From DATARR01 sp044868005 (GTDB taxonomy: Bacteria > Acidobacteriota > Thermoanaerobaculia > Multivoradales > UBA5704), in the NCBI GenBank assembly GCA_044868005.1, contig JBIOVX010000162.1, positions 1 through 64,000 on the forward strand: a stretch of DNA of 64,000 bases, in the 5' to 3' direction. The notes under the pieces were generated by a model that was given only the letters and a program-made list of their open reading frames with translations, did no database searches and had not been told where the DNA came from. Both the position numbers and the translations under genes were made by a program. This document shows positions 36,101 to 46,858 of the stretch, in pieces; within the stretch, counting starts at the first letter, position 1; each line of letters begins with the position of its first letter.

Positions 36101-36489
36101 CGGGGTCGCGCCAGGATATCGTGCGGTATCGCTTGCACCGAGCGCAGGAGACTCTGGAAGACGCGCAGATTTTGGCTCGGGCGGAACGCTGGCAGCCGTG
36201 CGTGAACCGCCTCTACTTCGCCTGCTTCTACGCGGTATCGGCTCTGCTGTTCCAGCATGACTATTCCTCTCCCAAGCACACAGGGGTCCGCAGCCTCTTC
36301 AATCAGCATTTCGTCATGACCGGGAAGGTTCCGAAAAACCTGGCGCAGGTGTACAACGACCTGTTTTCACGACGCCAAGAGAGCGATTACCTCGACTTCG
36401 TCCGCTTCGAGTCTTCCCAAGTTCAGCCTCTGATGATGGGAGCTGTACAGTTCGTTGAGCACATTACTGCCCTGATCGAATCGGCATAG
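36097..36489 (+). CDS. HEPN-domain protein (HepT-like toxin)
   Basis: The 130-residue, all-helical product (YRLHRAQETLEDAQILARAE, VNRLYFACFYAVSALLF, SRRQESDYLDFVRFE) matches the HEPN family that pairs with MNT nucleotidyltransferases. The R-x-x-x-SDY element corresponds to the RNase motif of the COG1895-type branch. The start GTG overlaps the MNT stop. Its final codons form the 17-base repeat shared with 34487. Confidence 0.85.
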   Translation: MTGSRQDIVRYRLHRAQETLEDAQILARAERWQPCVNRLYFACFYAVSALLFQHDYSSPKHTGVRSLFNQHFVMTGKVPKNLAQVYNDLFSRRQESDYLDFVRFESSQVQPLMMGAVQFVEHITALIESA

Positions 36490-36495
36490 CGATGT
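36479..36495 (+). repeat. 17-base gene-end repeat, copy B
   Basis: AATCGGCATAGCGATGT over the HEPN stop codon, identical to 34487-34503. It lies 16 bases upstream of the small helical gene whose truncated copy is at 32304. Confidence 0.6.
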
Positions 36496-36511
36496 TGGGG
36501 GCCGACGCGCC

Positions 36512-36775
36512 ATGAAGACCCAATCCCCCGATACGCCCCCGGAGATCGAGGAGATCCTCCTGGAGCGCTATCGGCAGATGAGCCCGCTCGAGAAGCTCCG
36601 GCAAGTCTTCGAGCTGAACCATATGGCCCAGACGATGGCCGCGATGAGAATCGAGGCTCGGTATGGGCCGAACCTCTCCGAGCGGGAGCTGCGTCTCAGG
36701 CTGGCGGCCCTGTGGCTGGACCGGGAAACCATGATCGCGGCCTTCGGCTGGGACCCCGAGGTTGAGGGTTACTGA
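36512..36775 (+). CDS. small helical protein paired with nucleotidyltransferase
   Basis: The 87-residue product (IEEILLERYRQMSPLEKLRQ, VFELNHMAQTMAAMRIEARY, LSERELRLRLAALWLDRETM) is helical and ends AFGWDPEVEGY. I recall unnamed proteins of this size next to AbiEii-like nucleotidyltransferases but no characterised member. Its TGA is immediately followed by the ATG of the next gene with no gap, so expression is coupled. A truncated copy lies at 32304-32441. Together with the next gene it is a plausible two-component toxin-antitoxin-like module. Confidence 0.7.
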   Translation: MKTQSPDTPPEIEEILLERYRQMSPLEKLRQVFELNHMAQTMAAMRIEARYGPNLSERELRLRLAALWLDRETMIAAFGWDPEVEGY

Positions 36776-37366
36776 ATGGTGGCGCCCGAGGAAGGCTTTC
36801 AGGTCGTCCTGGAAGTCGCTCGCGTCCTCGAACGCCTGGGAGTCCCTTACGCCGTCGGCGGCTCTCTCGCCAGCTCGCTCCACGGGATTCCGCGCTCCAG
36901 TCAGGACGGTGACCTGGTAGCGGATCTCCGAGCCGAGCACGTACAACCCTTCGTTGCCGCGATTGCCCAGATTTTCTACGTATCCCCGGAGCGTGTCCTC
37001 CAGGCCGTACAGCGGCGCTCTTCCTTTAACATCGTCCATCTCAAAACGGCGATCAAAGTCGATATCTTCGTGCTGAGCTCGGAGCCCTTATCCCTTCAGG
37101 AGATGGCTCGCCGGCAGATCCTTCCCGTCCCTGGAGAGCCCGGGACGACCCTCCACGTCGCCAGCGCGGAGGATACGGTCCTGCAGAAGCTCCTCTGGTA
37201 TCGAAAAGGCAACATGGTCTCGGAACGCCAGTGGAACGACATCCTGGGCGTCCTCAAGGTCCAACGCGCTGATTTGGACTTCAGTTATTTGAAGGAATGG
37301 GCAGCTCAAGCCGGAGTGGACGATCTGCTGAAGAAGGCCTTGGAAGAGGCGGGGCTCGTCCTGTAG
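36776..37366 (+). CDS. AbiEii-like nucleotidyltransferase
   Basis: The 196-residue product has the pol-beta-type start VLERLGVPYAVGGSLASSLHG and IPRSSQDGDLVADL, that is GGSxxxxxhG...R.S.DxD, which holds the two Mg-binding acids. A helical rest (EDTVLQKLLWYRKGNMVSER, WNDILGVLKV) is as in AbiEii/GrpB-type transferases. It likely modifies a nucleotide or tRNA, or acts as toxin to the small partner upstream. The substrate is unknown. Confidence 0.8.
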   Translation: MVAPEEGFQVVLEVARVLERLGVPYAVGGSLASSLHGIPRSSQDGDLVADLRAEHVQPFVAAIAQIFYVSPERVLQAVQRRSSFNIVHLKTAIKVDIFVLSSEPLSLQEMARRQILPVPGEPGTTLHVASAEDTVLQKLLWYRKGNMVSERQWNDILGVLKVQRADLDFSYLKEWAAQAGVDDLLKKALEEAGLVL

Positions 37367-37402
37367 ATCTGGCCCCGCACGGAGCGCGGGGAAATATCCG
37401 CT

Positions 37403-37654
37403 TTACCGCTGCTGCAACGGCTCCCGAGGCTGCTCGATCCGCGTCAGGATCCACTCCCGGCTGCGCACGTACGCCGGCGGTAGGAACAGGCAGGCGAGAA
37501 TGCCGCCGAGGAGCTGGGCGCCCCATACAAGCCAGGAGATCTGCTCCGGACCCTGGTGCAGTCCGTAGAAGCTCAACCCGATTCCCCAGATGATCGCGGC
37601 GATGGTTCCTACGCAGAGGGCTGATTCCGTCGTTTCGTCCTGCACCTTGAACAC
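37403..37654 (-). CDS. small two-helix membrane protein
   Basis: The 83-residue product has two hydrophobic segments (ALCVGTIAAIIWGIGLSFYGL and ISWLVWGAQLLGGILACLFL) and a charged C-terminus. It converges on the nucleotidyltransferase gene and is divergent from the acetyltransferase gene. No family is recognised. Confidence 0.5.
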   Translation of the reverse strand: MFKVQDETTESALCVGTIAAIIWGIGLSFYGLHQGPEQISWLVWGAQLLGGILACLFLPPAYVRSREWILTRIEQPREPLQQR

Positions 37655-37778
37655 GTCCGACCTCCTTGGCAGCTTCGGGGGCCTTGCAGCTCCACAATCG
37701 AAAACACCTCATGAGCAAGGAGCGTGCCATTTCTCCGTGCTAGGCTCCCCGTCCCATCTTTTCCCTTGGAGGAGGGAC

Positions 37779-38315
37779 ATGCCCATCCGTTACCCACAGG
37801 AAGCCGTGCTCCGCGACGGCCGCCGCCTGCTCGTCCGTCCATTCACCGAGAAGGACGTCGACGCGCTCTACGAGTTCTTCCTGCGCCTCCCCGCGGAGGT
37901 CCGCCGCTTCGCCTGGGACCGCATCGACAACCGCGCGCTGGTCGAGAGCTGGGGCCGCGAGCTGGACTATGCGAAGGTGCTGCCGCTGCTGGCGCTGGAC
38001 CGCGGCAAGATCGTGGCCGACGCGACTCTGCACCGCCGCGAGGGCAGCCCCCTGCGCCTGGTCGGCCGCGTCAAGTGGCTCCTCGATCCGGACTACCGCG
38101 GCGCCGGGCTCGGCACCCTGCTGGTCAACAACTTCATCGCCACGGCCCGCGCCAACGGCTTGCGCCACCTGACCTGCATGTTGATCGCCGACTCCGAGGC
38201 CGACGCCGTCCGCACCCTCAAGGAGCTCGGCTTCGAGGGCTACACCATCCCGGGCTACGGGACGGACCCCGACGGCAACCAGCACGACATGATCAAGATG
38301 GTGTTGAAGCTGTAG
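37779..38315 (+). CDS. GNAT-family N-acetyltransferase
   Basis: The 178-residue product has the GNAT layout: RLLVRPFTEKDVDALYEFF near the start, the acetyl-CoA loop DPDYRGAGLGTLLVNNF (R-x-x-G-x-G), then helix LTCMLIADSEADAVRTLKELGFEGY. GGAGGAGGG precedes ATG at 37779. Its 3' end overlaps the convergent cupin gene by 23 bases. The acceptor substrate is unknown. Confidence 0.88.
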   Translation: MPIRYPQEAVLRDGRRLLVRPFTEKDVDALYEFFLRLPAEVRRFAWDRIDNRALVESWGRELDYAKVLPLLALDRGKIVADATLHRREGSPLRLVGRVKWLLDPDYRGAGLGTLLVNNFIATARANGLRHLTCMLIADSEADAVRTLKELGFEGYTIPGYGTDPDGNQHDMIKMVLKL

Positions 38316-38664
38316 GGTCGTCCTGCCGCTCGTCCCGCCCGTGCGCGTGGGCCGGCGGCGAGGTGGCCTCCACCGCCTTGAATGGCTCCAGGATGTGATA
38401 GCGGTGCGCCGCCCCGCGAGGCACCACCCACGAGTCGCCCGCCTTCAGGAGCACCATCTGGCCCTCGAGGTGCAGCTCGGCTCGACCCTCGAGCACGTAG
38501 CCGACCGTCTCGTAATCCCGGCTGCTCTCCGGCTTCTCCTCCGCTGTGGGCTCCTTGTCCCAGAGGCGCATCGCCACGTGCACGCCGGAGGCGAGGTATT
38601 TCTGCCCCATCGAGCCGTGAGGGGAGTACTGGGAGTCGACTTTGGTCACCGTCGTGTCGCTCAT
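38293..38664 (-). CDS. cupin-domain protein
   Basis: The 123-residue product shows a single cupin barrel: GVHVAMRLWDKEP, YETVGYVLEGRAELHLEGQMVLLKAGDSWVVPRGAAHRYHIL. The second cupin motif PxGxxH is present; the first has the Gly/Glu but not the full His pair, so metal binding is uncertain. ATG at 38664 follows GGAAGGAGGAT. It overlaps the acetyltransferase end on the opposite strand. Confidence 0.82.
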   Translation of the reverse strand: MSDTTVTKVDSQYSPHGSMGQKYLASGVHVAMRLWDKEPTAEEKPESSRDYETVGYVLEGRAELHLEGQMVLLKAGDSWVVPRGAAHRYHILEPFKAVEATSPPAHAHGRDERQDDPTASTPS

Positions 38665-38809
38665 CGATCCTCCTTCCCGGTGGTCCGCTCGGCCCACCCT
38701 CGGCTACCGGATTGCACGAGCGCTGCCAGTGGCACGCGCGTTGCTCCTTCCTGCCGTCGGGGGACTGCCGTTACCCACGGATGCCACTACGCAAGAAGGA
38801 GATGACGAC

Positions 38810-39085
38810 ATGCCCATGATCCTGCTGTCCAAGGGAGCGGAGATCTTTTTGATGCAGTTCCACGAGCGGAAGGGAGACCGCATCGGCGCGCGGCCGGACG
38901 ACCGCTTGTCCGAGGACGACTTCCGCAAGGTTGGGGCGGAGAGCCCCGGCGTGGACTTCGAAGGCGCCATGGAGTCCCTGCTCGAAGGCAACCTCGTCCG
39001 CAAGGAAGGCGAGGACTACCTCCTCACGCAGGAAGGCTACAACTATCTCTATAAGCGGACGGGCCACCGGGTTGGAGAGGGGTGA
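38810..39085 (+). CDS. small winged-helix-like protein
   Basis: The 91-residue product ends DFEGAMESLLEGNLVRKEGE and DYLLTQEGYNYLYKRTG, which looks like the third helix and wing of a winged-helix fold. The N-terminus is MPMILLSKGAEIFLMQFHER. AGAAGGAGATGACGAC lies upstream of ATG at 38810. The role is unknown; a DNA- or RNA-binding regulator is possible. Confidence 0.5.
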   Translation: MPMILLSKGAEIFLMQFHERKGDRIGARPDDRLSEDDFRKVGAESPGVDFEGAMESLLEGNLVRKEGEDYLLTQEGYNYLYKRTGHRVGEG

Positions 39086-39134
39086 GGATCGAGACCGTCG
39101 AGCGAGCTTTGGAAAAAAGAGCTAGACTAGATTG

Positions 39135-39455
39135 ATGGACCACGAATCCACAATCAAGGTCGTAATGTTCCGGGAGAAGGATAGGTGGGTCGCTCAGTGC
39201 CTGGACATCGACATCGCCGTTCAGGCGAAGGCGGAGGGAGACCTGCCCTATGAGCTCGGCCTGACTCTGGTCGGCCGGATTCTCGCTGCCGACAAGCTCG
39301 GTATCGATCCGTTCGAGGGACTTCCCCGCGCGCCAAAGCGTTACTGGGATATGTTCCGAAACGCACGGTCGCAGCCACAAAAGATCCTGCCCTTCCTGGT
39401 CGCGGAAAAACCTCTCTCCCGCTCCATTCCCTCGCTCGAGTTGCGGGCCGCCTAG
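39135..39455 (+). CDS. HicB-like antitoxin
   Basis: The 106-residue product begins with the HicB partial-RNase-H strand pair IKVVMFREKDRWVAQCLDID, followed by IAVQAKAEGDLPYELGLTL. The C-terminal half is helical with no clear DNA-binding domain. ATG at 39135 is used; a TTG one codon earlier is possible. The HicA-like reading frame follows at 39523. Confidence 0.7.
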   Translation: MDHESTIKVVMFREKDRWVAQCLDIDIAVQAKAEGDLPYELGLTLVGRILAADKLGIDPFEGLPRAPKRYWDMFRNARSQPQKILPFLVAEKPLSRSIPSLELRAA

Positions 39456-39522
39456 CCGAGACCTCCATTGGGGAGCCATCCTTGGTCGCTGACCCTGCGT
39501 CAGCTCCTCGACAGGATCGAGC

Positions 39523-39747
39523 GTGACTATGGAGGCGAGATCTCCTCATTCTTCGTGCTCGGCCCCTCGGGGGAGCGCGCGGATTACGGTTCTGCGCAGG
39601 AAGATCTCATCCGCCGGCTTCGCCACCATCCTCGATATCGATCCTGATGAGGAGCTGACTCCCACGCTTCTCCGCAGCTTGTGTGTCCAGCTCGGCGTTC
39701 CTCCGGAGGATTTCAGCCTCCAATCGGACGAGCCCGACGAGGAGTAG
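39523..39747 (+). CDS. HicA-like toxin, possibly disrupted
   Basis: The open frame gives 74 residues. The C-terminal two thirds (RKISSAGFATILDIDPDEEL, TPTLLRSLCVQLGVPPEDFSL) match the end of HicA-type proteins (pattern ...LTPTLLRSIC.QLGIPPEDF). The first 20 residues read poorly, while a different frame upstream (SLTLRQLLDRIERDYGGEIS, FFVLGPSGERA) looks protein-like and leads into it near 39575. A frameshift is therefore suspected and the gene may be dead or mis-framed here. Confidence 0.4.
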   Translation: MTMEARSPHSSCSAPRGSARITVLRRKISSAGFATILDIDPDEELTPTLLRSLCVQLGVPPEDFSLQSDEPDEE

Positions 39748-39834
39748 ATCCGAACCCAGGAATGCCCCAGATAGCCCGGCCGTTGTAGGATCACCACAGG
39801 CGCCGCCTGAGCTGCGAAGAGGAAAACACCCGTC

Positions 39835-41634
<1,800 letters not shown>

Positions 41635-41674
41635 AGTCCCGTGGAATGCCCCTTCACGGCACCCTGTTTTATAG

Positions 41675-42352
41675 ATGATGGTTGAAACAGCCGTCCCCAA
41701 GATCATCCCGGTCTTCCCGCTGACCGGCTCGCTGCTGCTGCCGGGAAACCTCCTGCCGCTCAACGTCTTCGAGCCGCGGTACCGGAACATGGTGGCGGAC
41801 GCGTTGGAGGGCGACCGTTACGTGGGCATGATCCAGCCCTTGGTGCCGCGGCAGGACAACTGGGTGGAAGCCGCCCAGCAGCCGGACGATCCCGCGCTCT
41901 ACACCGTCGGCTGCCTCGGGCGGATCGAAGAGTGCGAGCCGCAGGAGGACGGCCGCTACCTGGTCCTGCTGCGCGGGGTCTGCCGCTTCCGCATCGAGCG
42001 CGAGCTGCCGCTCCACCGCGGCTACCGGCGGGTGATGGCCGACTATTCGGATTTCGAGCGCGATCTCGCCGAGCTGAACGTCTTCCTCAACCCCAACCCG
42101 CTGATGCGCGCCCTCCGCGTCTTCGGCGACAAGCACGATCTGGAGTTCGATTACGACCTGCTCGCCAGCGTTCCCGGCATCTCGCTCCTCAACGGCCTCG
42201 CCGTGGCGCTCCCCTTCCGGCCGGCGGAGAAGCAGGCCCTCCTGGAGGCGGCCGATCCCGGCGTAAGAGAAGAGCTGCTGCTGACGTTGATGGGAATGGG
42301 GATCGAGACCCTTTCCACCGACGAGTACTATTCCCCTCCTCCGCTCAACTGA
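41675..42352 (+). CDS. LON substrate-binding-domain protein
   Basis: The 225-residue product is a stand-alone ATP-dependent-protease LA (LON) N-terminal domain: IIPVFPLTGSLLLPGNLLPL, NVFEPRYRNMVADAL, GCLGRIEECEPQEDGRYLVLLRG, then a helical C-terminal part (PFRPAEKQALLEAADP). There is no AAA+ or protease domain. Such proteins are of unknown function and probably bind peptides. It starts 40 bases after lepA and is followed closely by hflX. Confidence 0.88.
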   Translation: MMVETAVPKIIPVFPLTGSLLLPGNLLPLNVFEPRYRNMVADALEGDRYVGMIQPLVPRQDNWVEAAQQPDDPALYTVGCLGRIEECEPQEDGRYLVLLRGVCRFRIERELPLHRGYRRVMADYSDFERDLAELNVFLNPNPLMRALRVFGDKHDLEFDYDLLASVPGISLLNGLAVALPFRPAEKQALLEAADPGVREELLLTLMGMGIETLSTDEYYSPPPLN

Positions 42353-42368
42353 TTCAGGAGATCCTCCC

Positions 42369-44054
<1,686 letters not shown>

Positions 44055-44077
44055 AATTCCTCACGGAGGAATCCGTC

Positions 44078-44302
44078 ATGTCCTTCGAAGAGTTCAAGCG
44101 CGAGGCTCTGATGCTTCCTTACGATGAGAGGGAAGAGCTTTTCTACGTCTTGTGCAAAAGCCTGGACGAGGAGAAGGACATTTCGGAGTCTAAACTTCCG
44201 GCGGAGGTCAAGCGCCGCTATCTGGCGATCAAAGAGGGGAAGGCTGAACTACTTGATGGCGAGGAGGTCTTCGCGGAGCTGCGTGCGGAGAAACCGCTAT
44301 GA
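44078..44302 (+). CDS. addiction-module antitoxin component
   Basis: The 74-residue product MSFEEFKREALMLPYDEREE is a member of the small acidic TIGR02574-type 'addiction module component' family (helical, ending GEEVFAELRAE). CACGGAGGAATCC precedes ATG at 44078. It is followed with ATGA overlap by a paralogue (44299) and then by a ParE-like toxin. Confidence 0.8.
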   Translation: MSFEEFKREALMLPYDEREELFYVLCKSLDEEKDISESKLPAEVKRRYLAIKEGKAELLDGEEVFAELRAEKPL

Positions 44303-44529
44303 GTTATGAAGATGTGAAGCGTGAGGCATTGAGGCTCGCCGGTGACGAGCAACTTGAGCTGGCCTACACCCTGATTCGTAATGCCGGAGCCGACGAGGAC
44401 GAGGAACGCGAAATCGATCGGCTATGGGTGGAGGAGATGGAGAGGCGCTATCAAGACTATCTCGACGGCAAAGTGGAAGCGGTCCCCGGTGAGGAGGCGA
44501 TTCGGAGGATTCGCGCCGCGTTGCGATGA
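44299..44529 (+). CDS. addiction-module antitoxin component, paralogue
   Basis: The 76-residue product MSYEDVKREALRLAGDEQLE shares its start and its end (GEEAIRRIRAAL, versus GEEVFAELRAE) with the upstream gene. Both overlaps (4 bases on each side) imply one translation-coupled transcript. It is likely the direct partner of the toxin; why two antitoxins are present is unclear. Confidence 0.8.
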   Translation: MSYEDVKREALRLAGDEQLELAYTLIRNAGADEDEEREIDRLWVEEMERRYQDYLDGKVEAVPGEEAIRRIRAALR

Positions 44530-44819
44530 GGTTCTTTAAGCTCCTTCCGATTGCCGAACAGGAGCTACTCGAGTCAGCCGACTTTTACAACCGAGAATCC
44601 AAAGGGCTCGGTGATCGGCTTGTCGTGGATTTTAATACGGTCATCGAGCGACTTTGTCTCTATCCGGAATCCGGACCCAGAATCTCCAAGCGGCTACGGG
44701 TCGCCAGACTGAGCGACTTCCCTTACGACATCGTCTATCGAATCCACCCGGATCATCTCCTGGTGATCGCTGTGGCCCACCAAAGCCGGCGTCCGAGATA
44801 CTGGAAGGGCAGGATCTGA
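44526..44819 (+). CDS. RelE/ParE-family toxin
   Basis: The 97-residue product has the ParE/RelE plan: FKLLPIAEQELLESADFYNR, LGDRLVVDFNTVIERLCLYPESGPRI, LSDFPYDIVYRIHPDHLLVIAVAHQSRRPRYW. The final Arg-rich HQSRRPRYW matches the plasmid-stabilisation branch. It probably targets gyrase or mRNA. It overlaps the antitoxin stop (ATGA) and its own TGA overlaps the CTG start proposed for hemW. Confidence 0.88.
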   Translation: MRFFKLLPIAEQELLESADFYNRESKGLGDRLVVDFNTVIERLCLYPESGPRISKRLRVARLSDFPYDIVYRIHPDHLLVIAVAHQSRRPRYWKGRI

Positions 44820-45982
44820 ACGCTCCTTTTTCGGCCCACCCCGGCCTCTACCTCCACCTCCCCTTCTGCTCCGCCATCTGTCCCTACTGTGACTTCGCGG
44901 TCCTCACCGGCGGGCCGGAGCGCCGGCGGCGGTTCGCGGATCACCTCATCTCGGAGATTTCCCTCTGGTCGCCCGAACGCTCCGCGTTTGATTCGATCGA
45001 TACGATTTACTTTGGCGGCGGGACGCCCTCCGCGCTGGCGCCGGAGGATCTCGGTCGGATTTTTGCGGCTGCTTGCGAAAATCTTTCGATCCGTGAGGAC
45101 GCCGAAGTCTTCTTCGAAGCCAATCCCGAGGACGTCACCGCGGAGAGCGTCCGCGCCTGGCGGGATCTCGGAGTCCGGTTCCTGTCGCTCGGAATCCAAT
45201 CCTTCGATACGGACGCGTTGAAGTTCCTCGGCCGGCGGCATACTCCGGAGCAGGCACGACGCAGCGTCGAGATCGCACGGGAGGCGGGCTTCGAAACGAT
45301 CTCGATCGATCTGATTTACGGCCTGCCGGACCAGCCTTTCGAGGTCTGGCGGCGGACTCTGGCGGAGGCCGTCGCCCTCGCGCCGGATCACCTCTCGTGC
45401 TATCAGCTCACCTTCCACGAGGGAACGCCGTTCGGTTCTCGGCTGGCGCGGGGCAAGATGAGCGAGCTGCCTGAAGAAGCGCAGGCGGAGCTGTTTCGCT
45501 TTACCCATGAATATCTCCGTGATTACGGATATCCGGGTTACGAGGTGTCCAACTTCGCCCGCTCGCCCGCACACCGCTCGCGCCACAATCAGAAATACTG
45601 GCGGCACGTTACCTACCTGGGCCTCGGACCCTCCGCGCATTCTTTCTCGGGGACCCGCCGCTGGTGGAACGAGCGGACATTGCAGCCCTACGAAGCCAGA
45701 ATCGATGCGGGAGAAAAGCCCATCGCGGGGACCGAAGAGCTGACGCGGCAGAACCTCGCCCTCGAAGCGCTGATGCTCGGCCTGCGGACCTGCGAGGGAA
45801 TCGATCTCGACTCGTTTTGCGAGCGTTATGGAGTGGATCTGCGGAAACGCAACGAGCCGCTCATCGAGCGGCTCGCCGGAGACGGACTGCTGCGGCTGGA
45901 AGACGGCGCTCTCGTCCCGACGCTCGCCGGCCTCGCGGTGACGGATTCGCTGGCGCGGGCGTTCGAGGTGGCGGAGCGCTGA
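44816..45982 (+). CDS. hemW: radical SAM heme chaperone HemW
   Basis: HemW delivers heme to target proteins and was long annotated as oxygen-independent coproporphyrinogen oxidase. The 388-residue product has GLYLHLPFCSAICPYCDF with the C-x3-C-x2-C cluster motif, YFGGGTPSAL, IQSFDTDALKFLGR and the HemW C-terminal domain (NQKYWRHVTYLGLGPSAHSF). No ATG/GTG/TTG lies at the right place; CTG at 44816 has GGAAGGGCAGG upstream and overlaps the toxin stop (CTGA). Confidence 0.93.
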   Translation: MNAPFSAHPGLYLHLPFCSAICPYCDFAVLTGGPERRRRFADHLISEISLWSPERSAFDSIDTIYFGGGTPSALAPEDLGRIFAAACENLSIREDAEVFFEANPEDVTAESVRAWRDLGVRFLSLGIQSFDTDALKFLGRRHTPEQARRSVEIAREAGFETISIDLIYGLPDQPFEVWRRTLAEAVALAPDHLSCYQLTFHEGTPFGSRLARGKMSELPEEAQAELFRFTHEYLRDYGYPGYEVSNFARSPAHRSRHNQKYWRHVTYLGLGPSAHSFSGTRRWWNERTLQPYEARIDAGEKPIAGTEELTRQNLALEALMLGLRTCEGIDLDSFCERYGVDLRKRNEPLIERLAGDGLLRLEDGALVPTLAGLAVTDSLARAFEVAER

Positions 45983-45992
45983 GCTCGCGAGC

Positions 45993-46598
45993 CTACTTCC
46001 GCTTGACCATGAACTCCATCCACTGGAATTCCTTGCCGGAGGGGTCGGGCCCGTACATCTGCATGGTGAAGCTGTCGGAGCCCGTCCAGTTGGTCACCAT
46101 ACGCATGTAGGAGTCTTTGCCGGTCATGGGATCGATGATCGTGCCCTTCGACTCGCACTTTTTACCGTCGGCGTCGCAGGTCCCGGTCGAGTACATGATG
46201 CCGGTGCCCATGTTGTCCACCCAACTGCTGACGTACTTCTTCGCCAGGTTGTCGTAGCCCTCCGTCCCGTGGCCCTCGAAGGCCATGCCCATCATGTCTC
46301 CCTTCCAGACGGCCTGAACGAAGCGGCCGCCCAGGATCGTCTCCCCGTGCATCGTGCCGCTCGACTCCGACGGCGGCTGGCCCGGGGCCATCCACATCTT
46401 GTTCGTAAAGGTCCAGTCGCCCACCAGACGGGCGAGGAGCTTGTGCTGGTCGCCCGGGGTCATGGCCTTCATCATGGCCTCCTGCATCGCCGCATCCATG
46501 GCGGGAGCGCCAGCCTTCGGCTCCTCCTGGGCGACGGCGGGAACGGCGAGCAGCAACGCGAGAAGCGACAGCACGACGGCGATCGATCGAGTCTTCAT
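45993..46598 (-). CDS. exported DUF1579 family protein
   Basis: The 201-residue product has a Sec signal (MKTRSIAVVLSLLALLLAVPAVAQ) and a DUF1579 domain: HKLLARLVGDWTFTNKMW, GGRFVQAVWKGDMMGMAFEG and GYDNLAKKYVSSWVDNMGTGI. The family forms lipocalin-like beta barrels of unknown ligand. GGAGGAG precedes ATG at 46598. It converges on hemW with a 10-base gap. Confidence 0.88.
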   Translation of the reverse strand: MKTRSIAVVLSLLALLLAVPAVAQEEPKAGAPAMDAAMQEAMMKAMTPGDQHKLLARLVGDWTFTNKMWMAPGQPPSESSGTMHGETILGGRFVQAVWKGDMMGMAFEGHGTEGYDNLAKKYVSSWVDNMGTGIMYSTGTCDADGKKCESKGTIIDPMTGKDSYMRMVTNWTGSDSFTMQMYGPDPSGKEFQWMEFMVKRK

Positions 46599-46858
46599 CC
46601 TTCTCCTCCTTTCAAAACAGGGACGTTGGAAGTGAGGCGGAACGGCGACCCTAAGCTCCCTCGGCACCCTCTCCCGCCACGCTCCGGGGGCCTTGAATTA
46701 CGCCTAGTTACCGCATAGAGTATCACCTGGTCCGGGTTGCGTCAAGGAGCAATTTCCGGAGTGGCTCGCAGGGGTCAGAATCGAGGTCGAGCCGGCAACA
46801 CGGCCTCCTGTATCATGGGCCGCCCGGCGGCCGAGCCTCCGGATCACGACGACATTTC

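Noticed and set aside
33605..36495. Integron attC-like cassette sites at shared gene ends
   Set aside because: The repeats lack the R-box/L-box core (GTTRRRY/RYYYAAC) and the imperfect-palindrome layout, and no integrase is present.
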